A stretch of DNA of 64,000 bases from DYJE01 sp041660385 (GTDB lineage Bacteria > Desulfobacterota > Desulfobacteria > Desulfobacterales > Desulfolunaceae), in NCBI GenBank assembly GCA_041660385.1, contig JBAZWJ010000017.1:27995-91994 (forward strand). The letters run 5' to 3'. Below, piece after piece: positions 7,914 to 16,340 of the stretch. The position numbers and the translations under genes were made by a program. Within the stretch, counting starts at the first letter, position 1. Each line of letters begins with the position of its first letter. The notes beneath the pieces were generated by a model, which searched no databases, was not told where the DNA came from, and saw only the letters and a list, made by a program, of their open reading frames with translations.

Positions 7914-9359
7914 TCACAAAGGCACGACCTTCATCAACAACCTTAAACCATACGATAAATATCGAAAAAAAGACCAGGGATTGTCCATCACATCGTTAAG
8001 ACGTTTGCCGATGTACGACCATCTGAAATAATAGCGACGCAATATCTCTTTTCTGAATCTGAGAATCACATCCATGGAAAGAAGGCTTGTGCCCACAGCA
8101 GGAGACCTGAAATAGTCCTTGCCGAAAACATCCACGCTGTTCAGTCCTTCGTTGCCGCAGATCTCTTTCAGTTCGGTCAGGTCATAGGGTATGGGTATAT
8201 GTATTTCGATGAAATCGGCATCAAGGGCAAAGATCAGATCTTCGGTCATTTTAAGATGGTTCATATCTTCCCATGGGAAACCCACCATAAAAAAACCGAA
8301 AACCTTGAGGCCTACTGTTCGTGCAAGGTGTATGGCCCTGAAACTATCGGCCACCGTGGCCCCTTTTTTCATCCGCTCCAGACTTTCAGCGCTGCCCGAT
8401 TCAAAACCAAAGGCCACAAGCCAGCAACCGGCTTCTTTCATCATGGAAAGGGTTTCACGTTCCAGAGGCCGCGTCCTTGAATTGGCCACCCAGGCGATTT
8501 TACCGGCCAGCTCAGAATGGAGGAGCTGGGTGCAGAACTGTTCCACCCAGTCTTTGTCCAGGGTGAAGGTGTCGGATTTCATAAAAAAATTTCTGATGGA
8601 ATATTTGTGAAAACAGTCCCGCATTTCGGCCAGAACGTTTGCGGGGCTTCGCTGTCGGATTTTTTTCCCCGAAATCACAGGGGTCAGACAGTAGATACAG
8701 CCCGAAGAACAGCCCCGCCCAACACTAATGGTGGCCTGGGGTTCTCCTGTGTCGGGCCGGGTGTAAAGCCGGTTGTTCATCAAAGACCGGTCAGGAAAAG
8801 GAAGGGCATCCAGATCCTCTTCCCAGATACAAAAATCCGTTTTCTTCCACTCCCCGTTTTCCCTGAACATAATGCCCGGAAGATCTTCCACGTTCATCAT
8901 GCAGAAATGGGCGTCGATCAGTTTCGCACCCACAAAATCACTTTCTCCGCCGATCAGGTAATCCACATGATGGAGATCCAGCCGATGAAGCCTTTCAATA
9001 TCCACATCAAAAAAAAGAGCACCTTTTAGGATCACAGTGGCGTCGGGATGCATGGCTTTCACCCGGTTGATTGTTTCAAGATCATCAAAAATCGTGGCGG
9101 TTGTCACACTCATGAACACAAAATCCGGCGAGAATTTTTCCACATCACGGATCAGATGGCGAACCTTTTTTCTCTCACTCTGGTAATCTTTCAGAAAGAC
9201 CTTGTAAGGAAGCCCGGCAAGCCCAGACGCCACATAACCCAGATCATTGCAGGCCCGCATGGTGGTGGCTGCCGAATCTTCGATGTTTCCCTGACATCTG
9301 TCTTCACCCCGCTGGTATACTTTGCCCGGAGGGTAGATCAACATCACATTCTTTATCAT
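7914..9359 (-). CDS. B12-binding-type radical SAM protein
   Basis: Radical SAM enzyme of the cobalamin-binding subclass, 481 residues. The start at 9359 is chosen because its ATG overlaps the stop of the upstream gene (ATGA) and AGAGGA lies nine bases before it; a longer frame to 9428 lies inside the neighbour. The N-terminal 150 residues (MLIYPPGK, FSPDFVFMSVTTATI, VDYLIGGESD) have the Rossmann-like B12-binding fold but show no DxHxxG, so any cobalamin would be bound base-off/His-off. The [4Fe-4S] motif is GRGCSSGCIYC, a CxxxCxxC. FGFESGSAESLERMKKG and MVGFPWE are typical of this superfamily. It is translationally coupled to the next radical SAM gene. The substrate is unknown; methylation or ring chemistry on a lipid or peptide is possible. 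Confidence 0.88.
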   Translation of the reverse strand: MIKNVMLIYPPGKVYQRGEDRCQGNIEDSAATTMRACNDLGYVASGLAGLPYKVFLKDYQSERKKVRHLIRDVEKFSPDFVFMSVTTATIFDDLETINRVKAMHPDATVILKGALFFDVDIERLHRLDLHHVDYLIGGESDFVGAKLIDAHFCMMNVEDLPGIMFRENGEWKKTDFCIWEEDLDALPFPDRSLMNNRLYTRPDTGEPQATISVGRGCSSGCIYCLTPVISGKKIRQRSPANVLAEMRDCFHKYSIRNFFMKSDTFTLDKDWVEQFCTQLLHSELAGKIAWVANSRTRPLERETLSMMKEAGCWLVAFGFESGSAESLERMKKGATVADSFRAIHLARTVGLKVFGFFMVGFPWEDMNHLKMTEDLIFALDADFIEIHIPIPYDLTELKEICGNEGLNSVDVFGKDYFRSPAVGTSLLSMDVILRFRKEILRRYYFRWSYIGKRLNDVMDNPWSFFRYLSYGLRLLMKVVPL

Positions 9360-10813
9360 CTGGCACATTCCTCTTTTTTTCTGTTGTATCGAGCAAAATA
9401 ACGCAAAGACAACCAAGCCACTGACCAAAACGATCCTTTATTGATACGGATCAAACCCCAGGTCATCCCCATGCCGAAAATAAAACTGTAAAACCCTGAA
9501 AGCGGCAGTTTCACAAGCGCACGCAAAAACCGTTCAGAAAAATTCAGCTGAACTGAAACGTTCATCAGTTTCTGAAGGTTGATCAAAGCCCGTTTATCTG
9601 ACAAAGCAAGAGGCGTGCCGGTGAAATAGGAATTCCCGGTTTCATCAAAACCGCAATCGACTGATATCAGACCTTCTTTCATGCACAGATCGTAAATATC
9701 CGTACCCGGATAAGGGTTGAGCAGCGAGCACCAGACAAAATCAGGCCTGATTCGGCGATTCAGGGCATAGGTTTCAAAAGCCATGCTAAGATTTTCACCG
9801 GGACAACCCACCATATTAAATGTCTGAAACCGAATGCCGTGTTTTTTCAGAAGCCGGGCCGCGTCCAGAATGCTTTGTTCACTCAGATTCTTGTTCAGCA
9901 TCCTGTTTCGAATTGTTTCGTTACCACTTTCAAGGCCCATCTTAACGGCAAAACATCCGGCCCGCCTCAAACGTTTCACCAGATCTTCATCCAGTGCCGC
10001 CGGAGTCGAATTGATTTTAAAGGGAATCCCGATCTCTTTTTCATAAGCCGCACAGAAATCATAAAGCCACGATCTTGGAGCCAGGGTGAAACTGTCGTCG
10101 TCCAGAGTAATGAAACCCACCTTCCCAGATTGTTTCAGCACTTTGAGTTCAGCGATCAAATAGCCGACGGATCGTCTCCGAACCACAGACCCTTTGCCTT
10201 TGTAAAGGCTGTTATAGCTTTTATTGAAGCAGAACGAACAGGACTTTGGGCAACCTCTTCCGGCCATCACCACCTGATGGTAAAGAATCTCACGTCCTTT
10301 TCCAGCGTAAAGGTCATAACAGGTGTAGATTTCCCGGTCATAAAATGGAAGGTTGTCCAGATCCTCGACAAGTGGTCTCACCTCGTTATCAATGACCCTG
10401 CCCTGCTTCTTCACCCACAGATTGGCCATGTTGTCTGACGCTGAACCCGAATCAAGGGCATTCAAAAACTCAACGAAAGCCTCGTCCCCTTCTCCCCGAC
10501 AAACCGCATCAAGATAAGGTTCATGGATCACATCAGGATAAAAAGTACTATGAGCTCCACCGCAGATGATAACAGCTTTTTCGCATAACGCCCGAAGCCG
10601 GAACCCCATGGCCCGCATAAATGGAAATTCGGATGTTGTGATTGAAAACCCTATCACATCAGGTTTCAGCTGGATAACTGCCTCAACCGGATCTTTCTCC
10701 AGATCAGCCACCACCACCTGGCAGCTATGCCCCGCCCTCTTAACACACGCTGACAGTGCCATAATCGCGGGTTTTGCAAACACATCTTTCTGAAGGAAAA
10801 CAACTTGGGCCAT
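9356..10813 (-). CDS. B12-binding-type radical SAM protein
   Basis: Second radical SAM enzyme of the cobalamin-binding subclass, 485 residues, and first gene of a two-gene operon (ATGA overlap with the next). The N-terminal domain contains LKPDVIGFSITTSE and ICGGAHSTFYPD, typical of the B12-binding Rossmann fold, but lacks a clear DxHxxG. The cluster motif is AGRGCPKSCSFC (CxxxCxxC). The SAM barrel continues with FITLDDDSFT, KMGLESGNETIRNRMLNK and NMVGCPGE. A hydrophobic C-terminal stretch (about 440-475) suggests membrane association. It is divergently placed from the radical SAM/methyltransferase fusion at 10986. It may act in the same modification pathway; no substrate gene is recognisable next to it. 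Confidence 0.88.
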   Translation of the reverse strand: MAQVVFLQKDVFAKPAIMALSACVKRAGHSCQVVVADLEKDPVEAVIQLKPDVIGFSITTSEFPFMRAMGFRLRALCEKAVIICGGAHSTFYPDVIHEPYLDAVCRGEGDEAFVEFLNALDSGSASDNMANLWVKKQGRVIDNEVRPLVEDLDNLPFYDREIYTCYDLYAGKGREILYHQVVMAGRGCPKSCSFCFNKSYNSLYKGKGSVVRRRSVGYLIAELKVLKQSGKVGFITLDDDSFTLAPRSWLYDFCAAYEKEIGIPFKINSTPAALDEDLVKRLRRAGCFAVKMGLESGNETIRNRMLNKNLSEQSILDAARLLKKHGIRFQTFNMVGCPGENLSMAFETYALNRRIRPDFVWCSLLNPYPGTDIYDLCMKEGLISVDCGFDETGNSYFTGTPLALSDKRALINLQKLMNVSVQLNFSERFLRALVKLPLSGFYSFIFGMGMTWGLIRINKGSFWSVAWLSLRYFARYNRKKEECAR

Positions 10814-10901
10814 GTTTACCTCTGATCAGCAATTATCAGTTAATGAATGTATTCTCATATAATCCATCGCAACCAAGAACTCAATTTTTCTTTGTTTTTG
10901 T

Positions 10902-10932
10902 TTGACACGTAAAAACCCTTTTGCAATATAAC
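10902..10932 (+). promoter_or_regulatory. Possible sigma70-type promoter of the radical SAM/methyltransferase gene
   Basis: TTGACA at 10902-10907 is a perfect -35 box. A -10-like AATATA begins 17 bases later at 10925 (alternatively TATAAC at 10927 with 19 bp spacing). This sits 54 bp before the start codon at 10986, in the divergent intergenic region. Confidence 0.4.
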
Positions 10933-10985
10933 AAACCATATTTCCCTTCTGTTAAATTTTTATTGGTCAAAAGGCGTAAACCATC

Positions 10986-12926
10986 ATGCACCGGTCACCC
11001 AAGTTGTTGAACAACCTGTCGTTCGTGCTTCATGCCTTTTGGGACAAGCCGCTGCTCGGGCTCAGGGCGTTCCGTTTTTTTCTCTGGAAAATTCTTGGAC
11101 GAAAGACTGTCCGAGGAATGGACATTGCTGTTTCCTATGACTGCAACCTGAACTGCCCCCATTGCAATGTTGCTTTGCAAAAAAACCGTAATCGACAGGA
11201 AATGACAAACCAGGATGTAATCCGGGCCATCGAACAGCTCAAGAAACAGGGTGGTTTCTATGTGACCTTCACCGGCGGCGAGATACTGTTGAAACAAGAT
11301 CGGTTGAGGAAAATCATAACGGCATCGGGTAAAACTTCCATGCTGTATCAAGTCCAGACAAACGGAGTCCTGTTGACCGATGAGGTGTGCCGGGAGCTGA
11401 AAGACATGGGCGTAGATAACGTTCAAATCAGCTTTGACACGTTCCACGAAACCGGTTCATGGTCCGAGGTTTTGAAGATCAAAGAACACAAGCTTCGCAT
11501 GGTCAGGCGGCATGGTATGGACGTTTTTTTCACCTGGCTTGCGTCCCACAGCTCCCTTGCCGGGCATGAAATCCGGGATATCATCCGGTTTTCAAATGAT
11601 CATAAAATAAAAATCGGACTGAATTTTGCCGTGGCCCAAGGAAGGTGGAGTGACAGCAAAAACATGCTTCTCACAACCGAAGACAGCAAGGCCATCCGCG
11701 AGATATCACGGCGCAATTCTTATCTTTATATCGATCTTGAAAACAACCTGATGAACTACGGCTGCCCTGCGTTTTCAGAGCGGTTTCACATCAATGCCTA
11801 CGGAGATGTTCAACCCTGTACCTTTTTCCAGATTTCATTTGGTAATATCAAGGATGAAAGCCTTGAAAACATTCTGGACAAAGGGCGGAGAAACAAGCGT
11901 TTTGCCGAATTTCCCGATCATTGTCCTCCGGCGGAAAACCCGGAATACATCGAAAAATGGTTTGACCGTGACTTTAAAAAACTTCCTGTTCCGGCAAATG
12001 AATTCTTTCAGGATGACAACGCTCAACCCTGCGTGGTGTGCGGCGAACCCGTAAACGTCCCCTTTCTTTCAAACCTCCGGGAAGTGGAATACGGCATTGA
12101 CTGGAAAGGCGAAATCATGGCCTGTTCGAAATGCGCCCTGATCCAGCAGACACCCATGCAGACAGCGACGGAAGCTCTGAGCTGGTATCCGTCTGAGTAT
12201 ATCCATTACAATCCATCCCCCCATGGTGTGAAGGGTTTTCTCATGAAAATCTACATGCTGCGGACCATCCGGCTTCTGAAAAAGCTGAATGTGGCGCAAG
12301 GTGGAAAGCTTCTGGATATCGGCTGTGGGGCCGGGGAAAAGCTGGCGATTTTGCGAGATCAACTACAACTTGAAGTTCAGGGAGTGGAACCCAATGTACA
12401 CGCCGCTCAGACAGCCCGGACGATGTTCGGACTTCATGTCACGGACGGCATTTTTTCACCGGATAATTATCCTGAAAACAGCTTTGATGTGGTTCGCATC
12501 AACCATGTGATCGAACATGTTCCCGATCCTGTGGAACTTTTAAACGGAATATACCGCGTACTGAAACCGGGAGGTGTTATCCTTGGTGAAACGGAAAACA
12601 TCGAATGCCCCAGTTTCAGGGTATTCGGCAGATACTGGGCACTTCTCCATCTGCCTTACCACCTTGTTTTATTTTCCGAAAACAGTCTGATCACCACATT
12701 TAAGCGAAGTCTTTTCGGGACGGTTTTCGTTGAAAGCACCGGAGACGCGCCTGCTTGGTCCCTGTCTCTTCAAAATGTACTGAGACGAAAGCAACACAGG
12801 GATCATAGGGTTTCGTCACGGATGAGGGGTTATATTTTTTTTACCCTTCTCTCTGTGCCTCTTTCCTATCTTGAAACACGATTTTCCAAAGGACCGGTGC
12901 TTGTTTTTCATGCTCGTAAATCTTAA
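10986..12926 (+). CDS. Radical SAM / zinc-ribbon / class I methyltransferase fusion protein
   Basis: A single 646-residue polypeptide joining two SAM-using enzymes. Residues 53-60 hold the radical SAM cluster motif CNLNCPHC, followed by the SAM-binding TGGE at 96-99. A SPASM-like Cys set (C260, C278, C313 region; FHINAYGDVQPCTFF) suggests an auxiliary iron-sulfur site. Residues 349-383 contain CVVCGEP and CSKC, a zinc ribbon of the type that precedes some methyltransferases. From about 440 a class I methyltransferase follows (KLLDIGCGAGEKL, then VEPNVHAAQ and VIEHVPDPVELLNGIYRVLKPGG). A hydrophobic segment near 615-632 may touch the membrane. The start is supported by spacing from the promoter. 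The gene is divergent from two B12-type radical SAM genes. Substrate is unknown; peptide or glycolipid maturation are options. Confidence 0.88.
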   Translation: MHRSPKLLNNLSFVLHAFWDKPLLGLRAFRFFLWKILGRKTVRGMDIAVSYDCNLNCPHCNVALQKNRNRQEMTNQDVIRAIEQLKKQGGFYVTFTGGEILLKQDRLRKIITASGKTSMLYQVQTNGVLLTDEVCRELKDMGVDNVQISFDTFHETGSWSEVLKIKEHKLRMVRRHGMDVFFTWLASHSSLAGHEIRDIIRFSNDHKIKIGLNFAVAQGRWSDSKNMLLTTEDSKAIREISRRNSYLYIDLENNLMNYGCPAFSERFHINAYGDVQPCTFFQISFGNIKDESLENILDKGRRNKRFAEFPDHCPPAENPEYIEKWFDRDFKKLPVPANEFFQDDNAQPCVVCGEPVNVPFLSNLREVEYGIDWKGEIMACSKCALIQQTPMQTATEALSWYPSEYIHYNPSPHGVKGFLMKIYMLRTIRLLKKLNVAQGGKLLDIGCGAGEKLAILRDQLQLEVQGVEPNVHAAQTARTMFGLHVTDGIFSPDNYPENSFDVVRINHVIEHVPDPVELLNGIYRVLKPGGVILGETENIECPSFRVFGRYWALLHLPYHLVLFSENSLITTFKRSLFGTVFVESTGDAPAWSLSLQNVLRRKQHRDHRVSSRMRGYIFFTLLSVPLSYLETRFSKGPVLVFHARKS

Positions 12927-12947
12927 TTTACGCGATGGCCGTAGGGG

Positions 12948-12972
12948 CGACCTGAGGTCGCCCTGTCCCCAT
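12948..12972. repeat. Short copy of the GTAGGGGCGACC repeat family
   Basis: GTAGGGGCGACCTGAGGTCG begins near 12950 and forms a small hairpin (GGGCGACC/GGTCGCCC). The preceding GCGATGGCC matches, in reverse complement, the flank GGTCATCGC of the full-length copies at 31496 and 51008. This copy is therefore one end of the longer repeat. Confidence 0.7.
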
Positions 12973-13017
12973 CTCCATAAACAATTATTATATTAACCCG
13001 ACAATAAAATACACCCG

Positions 13018-13168
13018 GTAGGTCGGGTAGAGGAACGAAATCCGACGGGTGCTGGCCATTGAGACAACGGTTTTATTCTATTCAAAGTTAATCACTGATA
13101 CAGAATAAACGTCCGATTATTATAAGGATCGTGTCATTTGTCGGGTTTCGTTCCTCTACCCGACCTAC
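13018..13168. repeat. 151-bp dispersed inverted-terminus repeat, copy 1
   Basis: The element starts GTAGGTCGGGTAGAGGAACG and ends with its imperfect complement CCTCTACCCGACCTAC. The internal sequence matches, in reverse orientation and over its whole length, the element at 34521-34670. It is non-coding and MITE-like. The surrounding 470 bp between the radical SAM fusion and the propeller gene contain no credible gene. Confidence 0.85.
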
Positions 13169-13397
13169 GAGAGTTTGACGCATTCTTGCTATGTATAAAT
13201 CTATCGGGTATAAGCAGGGCTTTGTCGCTGTCATGCCCACATTATTTATTTGCCGGATAAAGAATCGGGTGACAACCGATCGCGCTTACAACCCCTTAGA
13301 CATCACAAAGCACAATTGACCATCTGTATTTTTTTATTGTCTTTATCCTGTGAACATGGTTATCTGTAAGAAATTTCAGTAACAGAGAGGTTGTACT

Positions 13398-16235
13398 ATG
13401 CGATCGGGTAGTTTGATTTACCGTTTTATCCTTGGATTTTGTTTAATTTCCAGCCTCGCAGCTTCACAGGCCGATGCCGAATGGGCTTCCGTAAAAATCG
13501 ACAATAACCGTCTGTCCATTGACACGATCTGGGGAACGTCAGACAGCGACATTTATGCGCTAAGCTTTGCGGGAAAGGTGTTTCATAAGAATGAAACAGG
13601 CTGGACCGATATCAGCTCCTCACTTTTCACGGATGCGTCCAACACACTGTTGTACCTCCCCTATGGAGTCTGGGGAACAGCCGCCAATAACGTTTATGTC
13701 GTGGGCTCTCTGATCAATTACACAAACGGTGAAGATGCCTTGACCCAAGGGACACCGTTTATATTTCGTTTCAACGGGTCGGAATGGACACGAATAAGCC
13801 TGACTTCCAACCAGGCCTATTTACTGGAAGGAGCCAATCCAGAACCAGGCAACCCCGATACACGAACAGGAAAATTTTACCCCAACTGGCTGGCCGGTAT
13901 ATGGGGAACATCAGCAGACAATATGTATTTCAGCGGTGGTAAATTCACTGGGGTCGAAAATTCCAATGGTGATCCTGTTTCAGGGGGAATCATACTCAAA
14001 TACAACGGATCTTCAAATGAATGGACTAAAGAAGTGGGTGTTGGTGATCATCTCAACGATGATTACACCAATGCATCCACAAATCCCCTGCCCATGGTCA
14101 ACGAAATGATTGGAATGGACGGTCATATTTACGCCGTAGGACTCAAAGGGCTCATTCTCCATAAATACAACGCAAGCAACTGGGAAATCATGCCCACAGA
14201 ATCCCTTGCGCTGAATTTTTTCAGGATATGGGGGCTTTCGCCTGACGATCTCTTCGCTGTTGGATTTAACAGCTCAAATGCTGCGGCTGTGGTTTACCGG
14301 TATAACGGCAGCACATGGACATCTATGACTCTGCCTACGCTGAAAAACGGTTATATTGCCGCGCTCTGGGGAATCTGGGGTGAAGACGCCCATCATGTTC
14401 ACTGTGTGGGCAATGCAGGCACATCTCTCTATTACGATGGGAACCCGGGAAATATTTGGAAAATAATGATGAGTGATACAACAACCAGCCTGAACAGTAC
14501 TTGGGGGACCTCATTCAACAGCGCATACGCCGGTGGTGAAGATGGTAAAATTTACCATTTTACTGAAGGAATCAAAACAAACGGGATAGGTGCCTATCCT
14601 AAAGTCAGTGTGGCGCCTCAAATGGTCGAATTCACTGATATTTCCGCAGGTGAAGTCGACAAATGGGAATGGGATTTCGGCGAAGGGACACTGTCTGCCG
14701 TTGCTCCATCAGCCGATCTTGATTACAAGATTTTTGTCACCGCCATAAAAGACACATCTATGAACGGTGCAAGAATCGTTGTTAACGATAACGGGCCTGC
14801 TGTAACCGGCGAATCCCTTGAAACAGTTGAGGCACTCTCGGCAAAGGCTGATCTGGGGGACAATCCCAATACTGCGAACGTATCGGAAGGTGTGCTCCTG
14901 ATCACCGCCAAGCCTGGGCTGAAAGCCAATTCCTACTCGATTCACATTGAAAAAATGGATGAATCCATTCCCGATGAACCGGCAAGAATATACCATTATC
15001 AATACGGTATTTATCTCAAAGTTGCCCGAAACACTACGCTTGGAGAAATGGCCGACCTTCTTGAATCCATGACTGATCTTGATCTGGTGGAATCCGCAGT
15101 CCCTGATAACCCTAATACCAAATGGTTTGACTTGGATCCTGCATCATCTTCTGTCAAATTCAAAGGTGGCCAGAACTACACCATCAATGTAAAAATTGAT
15201 TCGGGCGTCACCACCCAGAGCGAAATCGCCTCTCTTTTAGAAACCCATGAGAAAATTGATTCGGCTGTTGCCGATACACCTTCACAGAAATGGGTGAGAG
15301 GGGCTGAAACCGTAAGCAACAAAGCCACATTCTCAGGTGGTCTTTCAAACAGTAACGTCTACGTCAACACCGATACCACCCTTGAAAACTACTACATGGC
15401 GACCCACACCTACAATACGCCAGGAAATTACACAGCAAGACTCACCATTCACAGACCCAATATTCCTGCAACGGCTGAAATTCTTGTAGAACAAAACGAG
15501 GGGCCCGAAAATCTCAAATACGACCAGGCCATGGCCATGGCTGCCATTCCGGGAACGACGATGAACGGAGTCACTGTATCCATCGTGAATGGCGGGGTCA
15601 ACTGCACTCCTGGCATAACCTGGGACGATCATTCTATCACGCTAACCCTGGCATCCGGTGTCACAACCCAAGCCATAGCAGCTGACCTTCTGATGAAACA
15701 CCCGAAAATACTCGGAGCTGTACCCTCCAACTCCGAAGATCCCTGGTATTCAAACCAATCGAATGGAATAGATTCAGCAACGTTTTACAATGGCCTTTCC
15801 GCAAGTTCGGAAATTGCACAGATCGCCGTTAAAATCCTCAGCGAAAACCCCCTGAGCTTCACGGCAACGCCTTCGGAAGGGGTAAAAAATGTTACGGCTG
15901 TTTTTAAAGAAACCGCCAGTGATGAAATCAAAGATAAAATTGTCAAATGGATCTGGTATTTCAATTACATTAATACGCCAACTTATTCCGGCCCAGCTGA
16001 CGACGAGAGTTCCCTTGCTTTATACAGTGCAGATGACCCAGCCACATTCACTTACAGCAGAATCGGGACGTATAATGTAAAACTATTTGTTCTCCTTGAC
16101 GACAACTCTCCGTTCTCCCTTTATAAAGAAGAGGTGATTACAGTCAAAAGTTCAGATGAAGGGAAAAGCAGTTTAGAAGGGGGCTCGGGTCTCGATAGCG
16201 TGTCGGGTTGTTTTATTGACACGTTGGATGGGTGA
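13398..16235 (+). CDS. Secreted beta-propeller/PKD protein with C-terminal GCFIDTL tail
   Basis: Exported 945-residue protein of unknown function. A signal peptide covers about residues 1-27. Seven repeats of the form WGTSxxDxYxxG (near residues 41, 93, 168, 238, 278, 326 and 370) predict a seven-bladed propeller. A PKD-like half (VEFTDISAGEVDKWEWDFGEG, about 410-430) is separated from its likely second half (HTYNTPGNYTARLTI, about 668-685) by inserted modules. These modules carry the repeated phrases TTLGEMADLLES and GVTTQSEIASLLE; a third copy, GVTTQAIAADLLM, lies further on. A second PKD domain precedes the end. The last residues, SGCFIDTLDG, follow a Gly/Ser-rich linker and resemble a short form of the CFI-box C-terminal signal known from surface proteins. 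The start at 13398 has GAGAGG upstream. Confidence 0.8.
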   Translation: MRSGSLIYRFILGFCLISSLAASQADAEWASVKIDNNRLSIDTIWGTSDSDIYALSFAGKVFHKNETGWTDISSSLFTDASNTLLYLPYGVWGTAANNVYVVGSLINYTNGEDALTQGTPFIFRFNGSEWTRISLTSNQAYLLEGANPEPGNPDTRTGKFYPNWLAGIWGTSADNMYFSGGKFTGVENSNGDPVSGGIILKYNGSSNEWTKEVGVGDHLNDDYTNASTNPLPMVNEMIGMDGHIYAVGLKGLILHKYNASNWEIMPTESLALNFFRIWGLSPDDLFAVGFNSSNAAAVVYRYNGSTWTSMTLPTLKNGYIAALWGIWGEDAHHVHCVGNAGTSLYYDGNPGNIWKIMMSDTTTSLNSTWGTSFNSAYAGGEDGKIYHFTEGIKTNGIGAYPKVSVAPQMVEFTDISAGEVDKWEWDFGEGTLSAVAPSADLDYKIFVTAIKDTSMNGARIVVNDNGPAVTGESLETVEALSAKADLGDNPNTANVSEGVLLITAKPGLKANSYSIHIEKMDESIPDEPARIYHYQYGIYLKVARNTTLGEMADLLESMTDLDLVESAVPDNPNTKWFDLDPASSSVKFKGGQNYTINVKIDSGVTTQSEIASLLETHEKIDSAVADTPSQKWVRGAETVSNKATFSGGLSNSNVYVNTDTTLENYYMATHTYNTPGNYTARLTIHRPNIPATAEILVEQNEGPENLKYDQAMAMAAIPGTTMNGVTVSIVNGGVNCTPGITWDDHSITLTLASGVTTQAIAADLLMKHPKILGAVPSNSEDPWYSNQSNGIDSATFYNGLSASSEIAQIAVKILSENPLSFTATPSEGVKNVTAVFKETASDEIKDKIVKWIWYFNYINTPTYSGPADDESSLALYSADDPATFTYSRIGTYNVKLFVLLDDNSPFSLYKEEVITVKSSDEGKSSLEGGSGLDSVSGCFIDTLDG

Positions 16236-16278
16236 ACGAAAACTAATCCATACTGCAATCATGATGATACTCAATCTG

Positions 16279-16301
16279 TAGGGACGGGTTCCAAACCCGC
16301 C
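16279..16301. repeat. Short palindromic repeat (GTAGGGACGGGTTCCAAACCCGCC)
   Basis: A hairpin of GGACGGGTT and AACCCGCC with a short loop lies between the converging ends of the propeller gene and the kinase gene. It is related in pattern to the elements at 23130 and 47385. It may also help terminate transcription, although no T-run follows. Confidence 0.55.
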
Positions 16302-16340
16302 TGATGAATGCGAATCGGAATAAATAAACACCCAATATTA

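Noticed and set aside
9356..10813. Strict cobalamin-binding motif in the radical SAM proteins
   Set aside because: The Rossmann-like domain is present, but DxHxxG is not visible, so cobalamin binding is left as probable rather than stated.
16279..16301. Dedicated intrinsic terminator for the propeller gene
   Set aside because: The hairpin belongs to a repeat pattern seen elsewhere and has no T-run.
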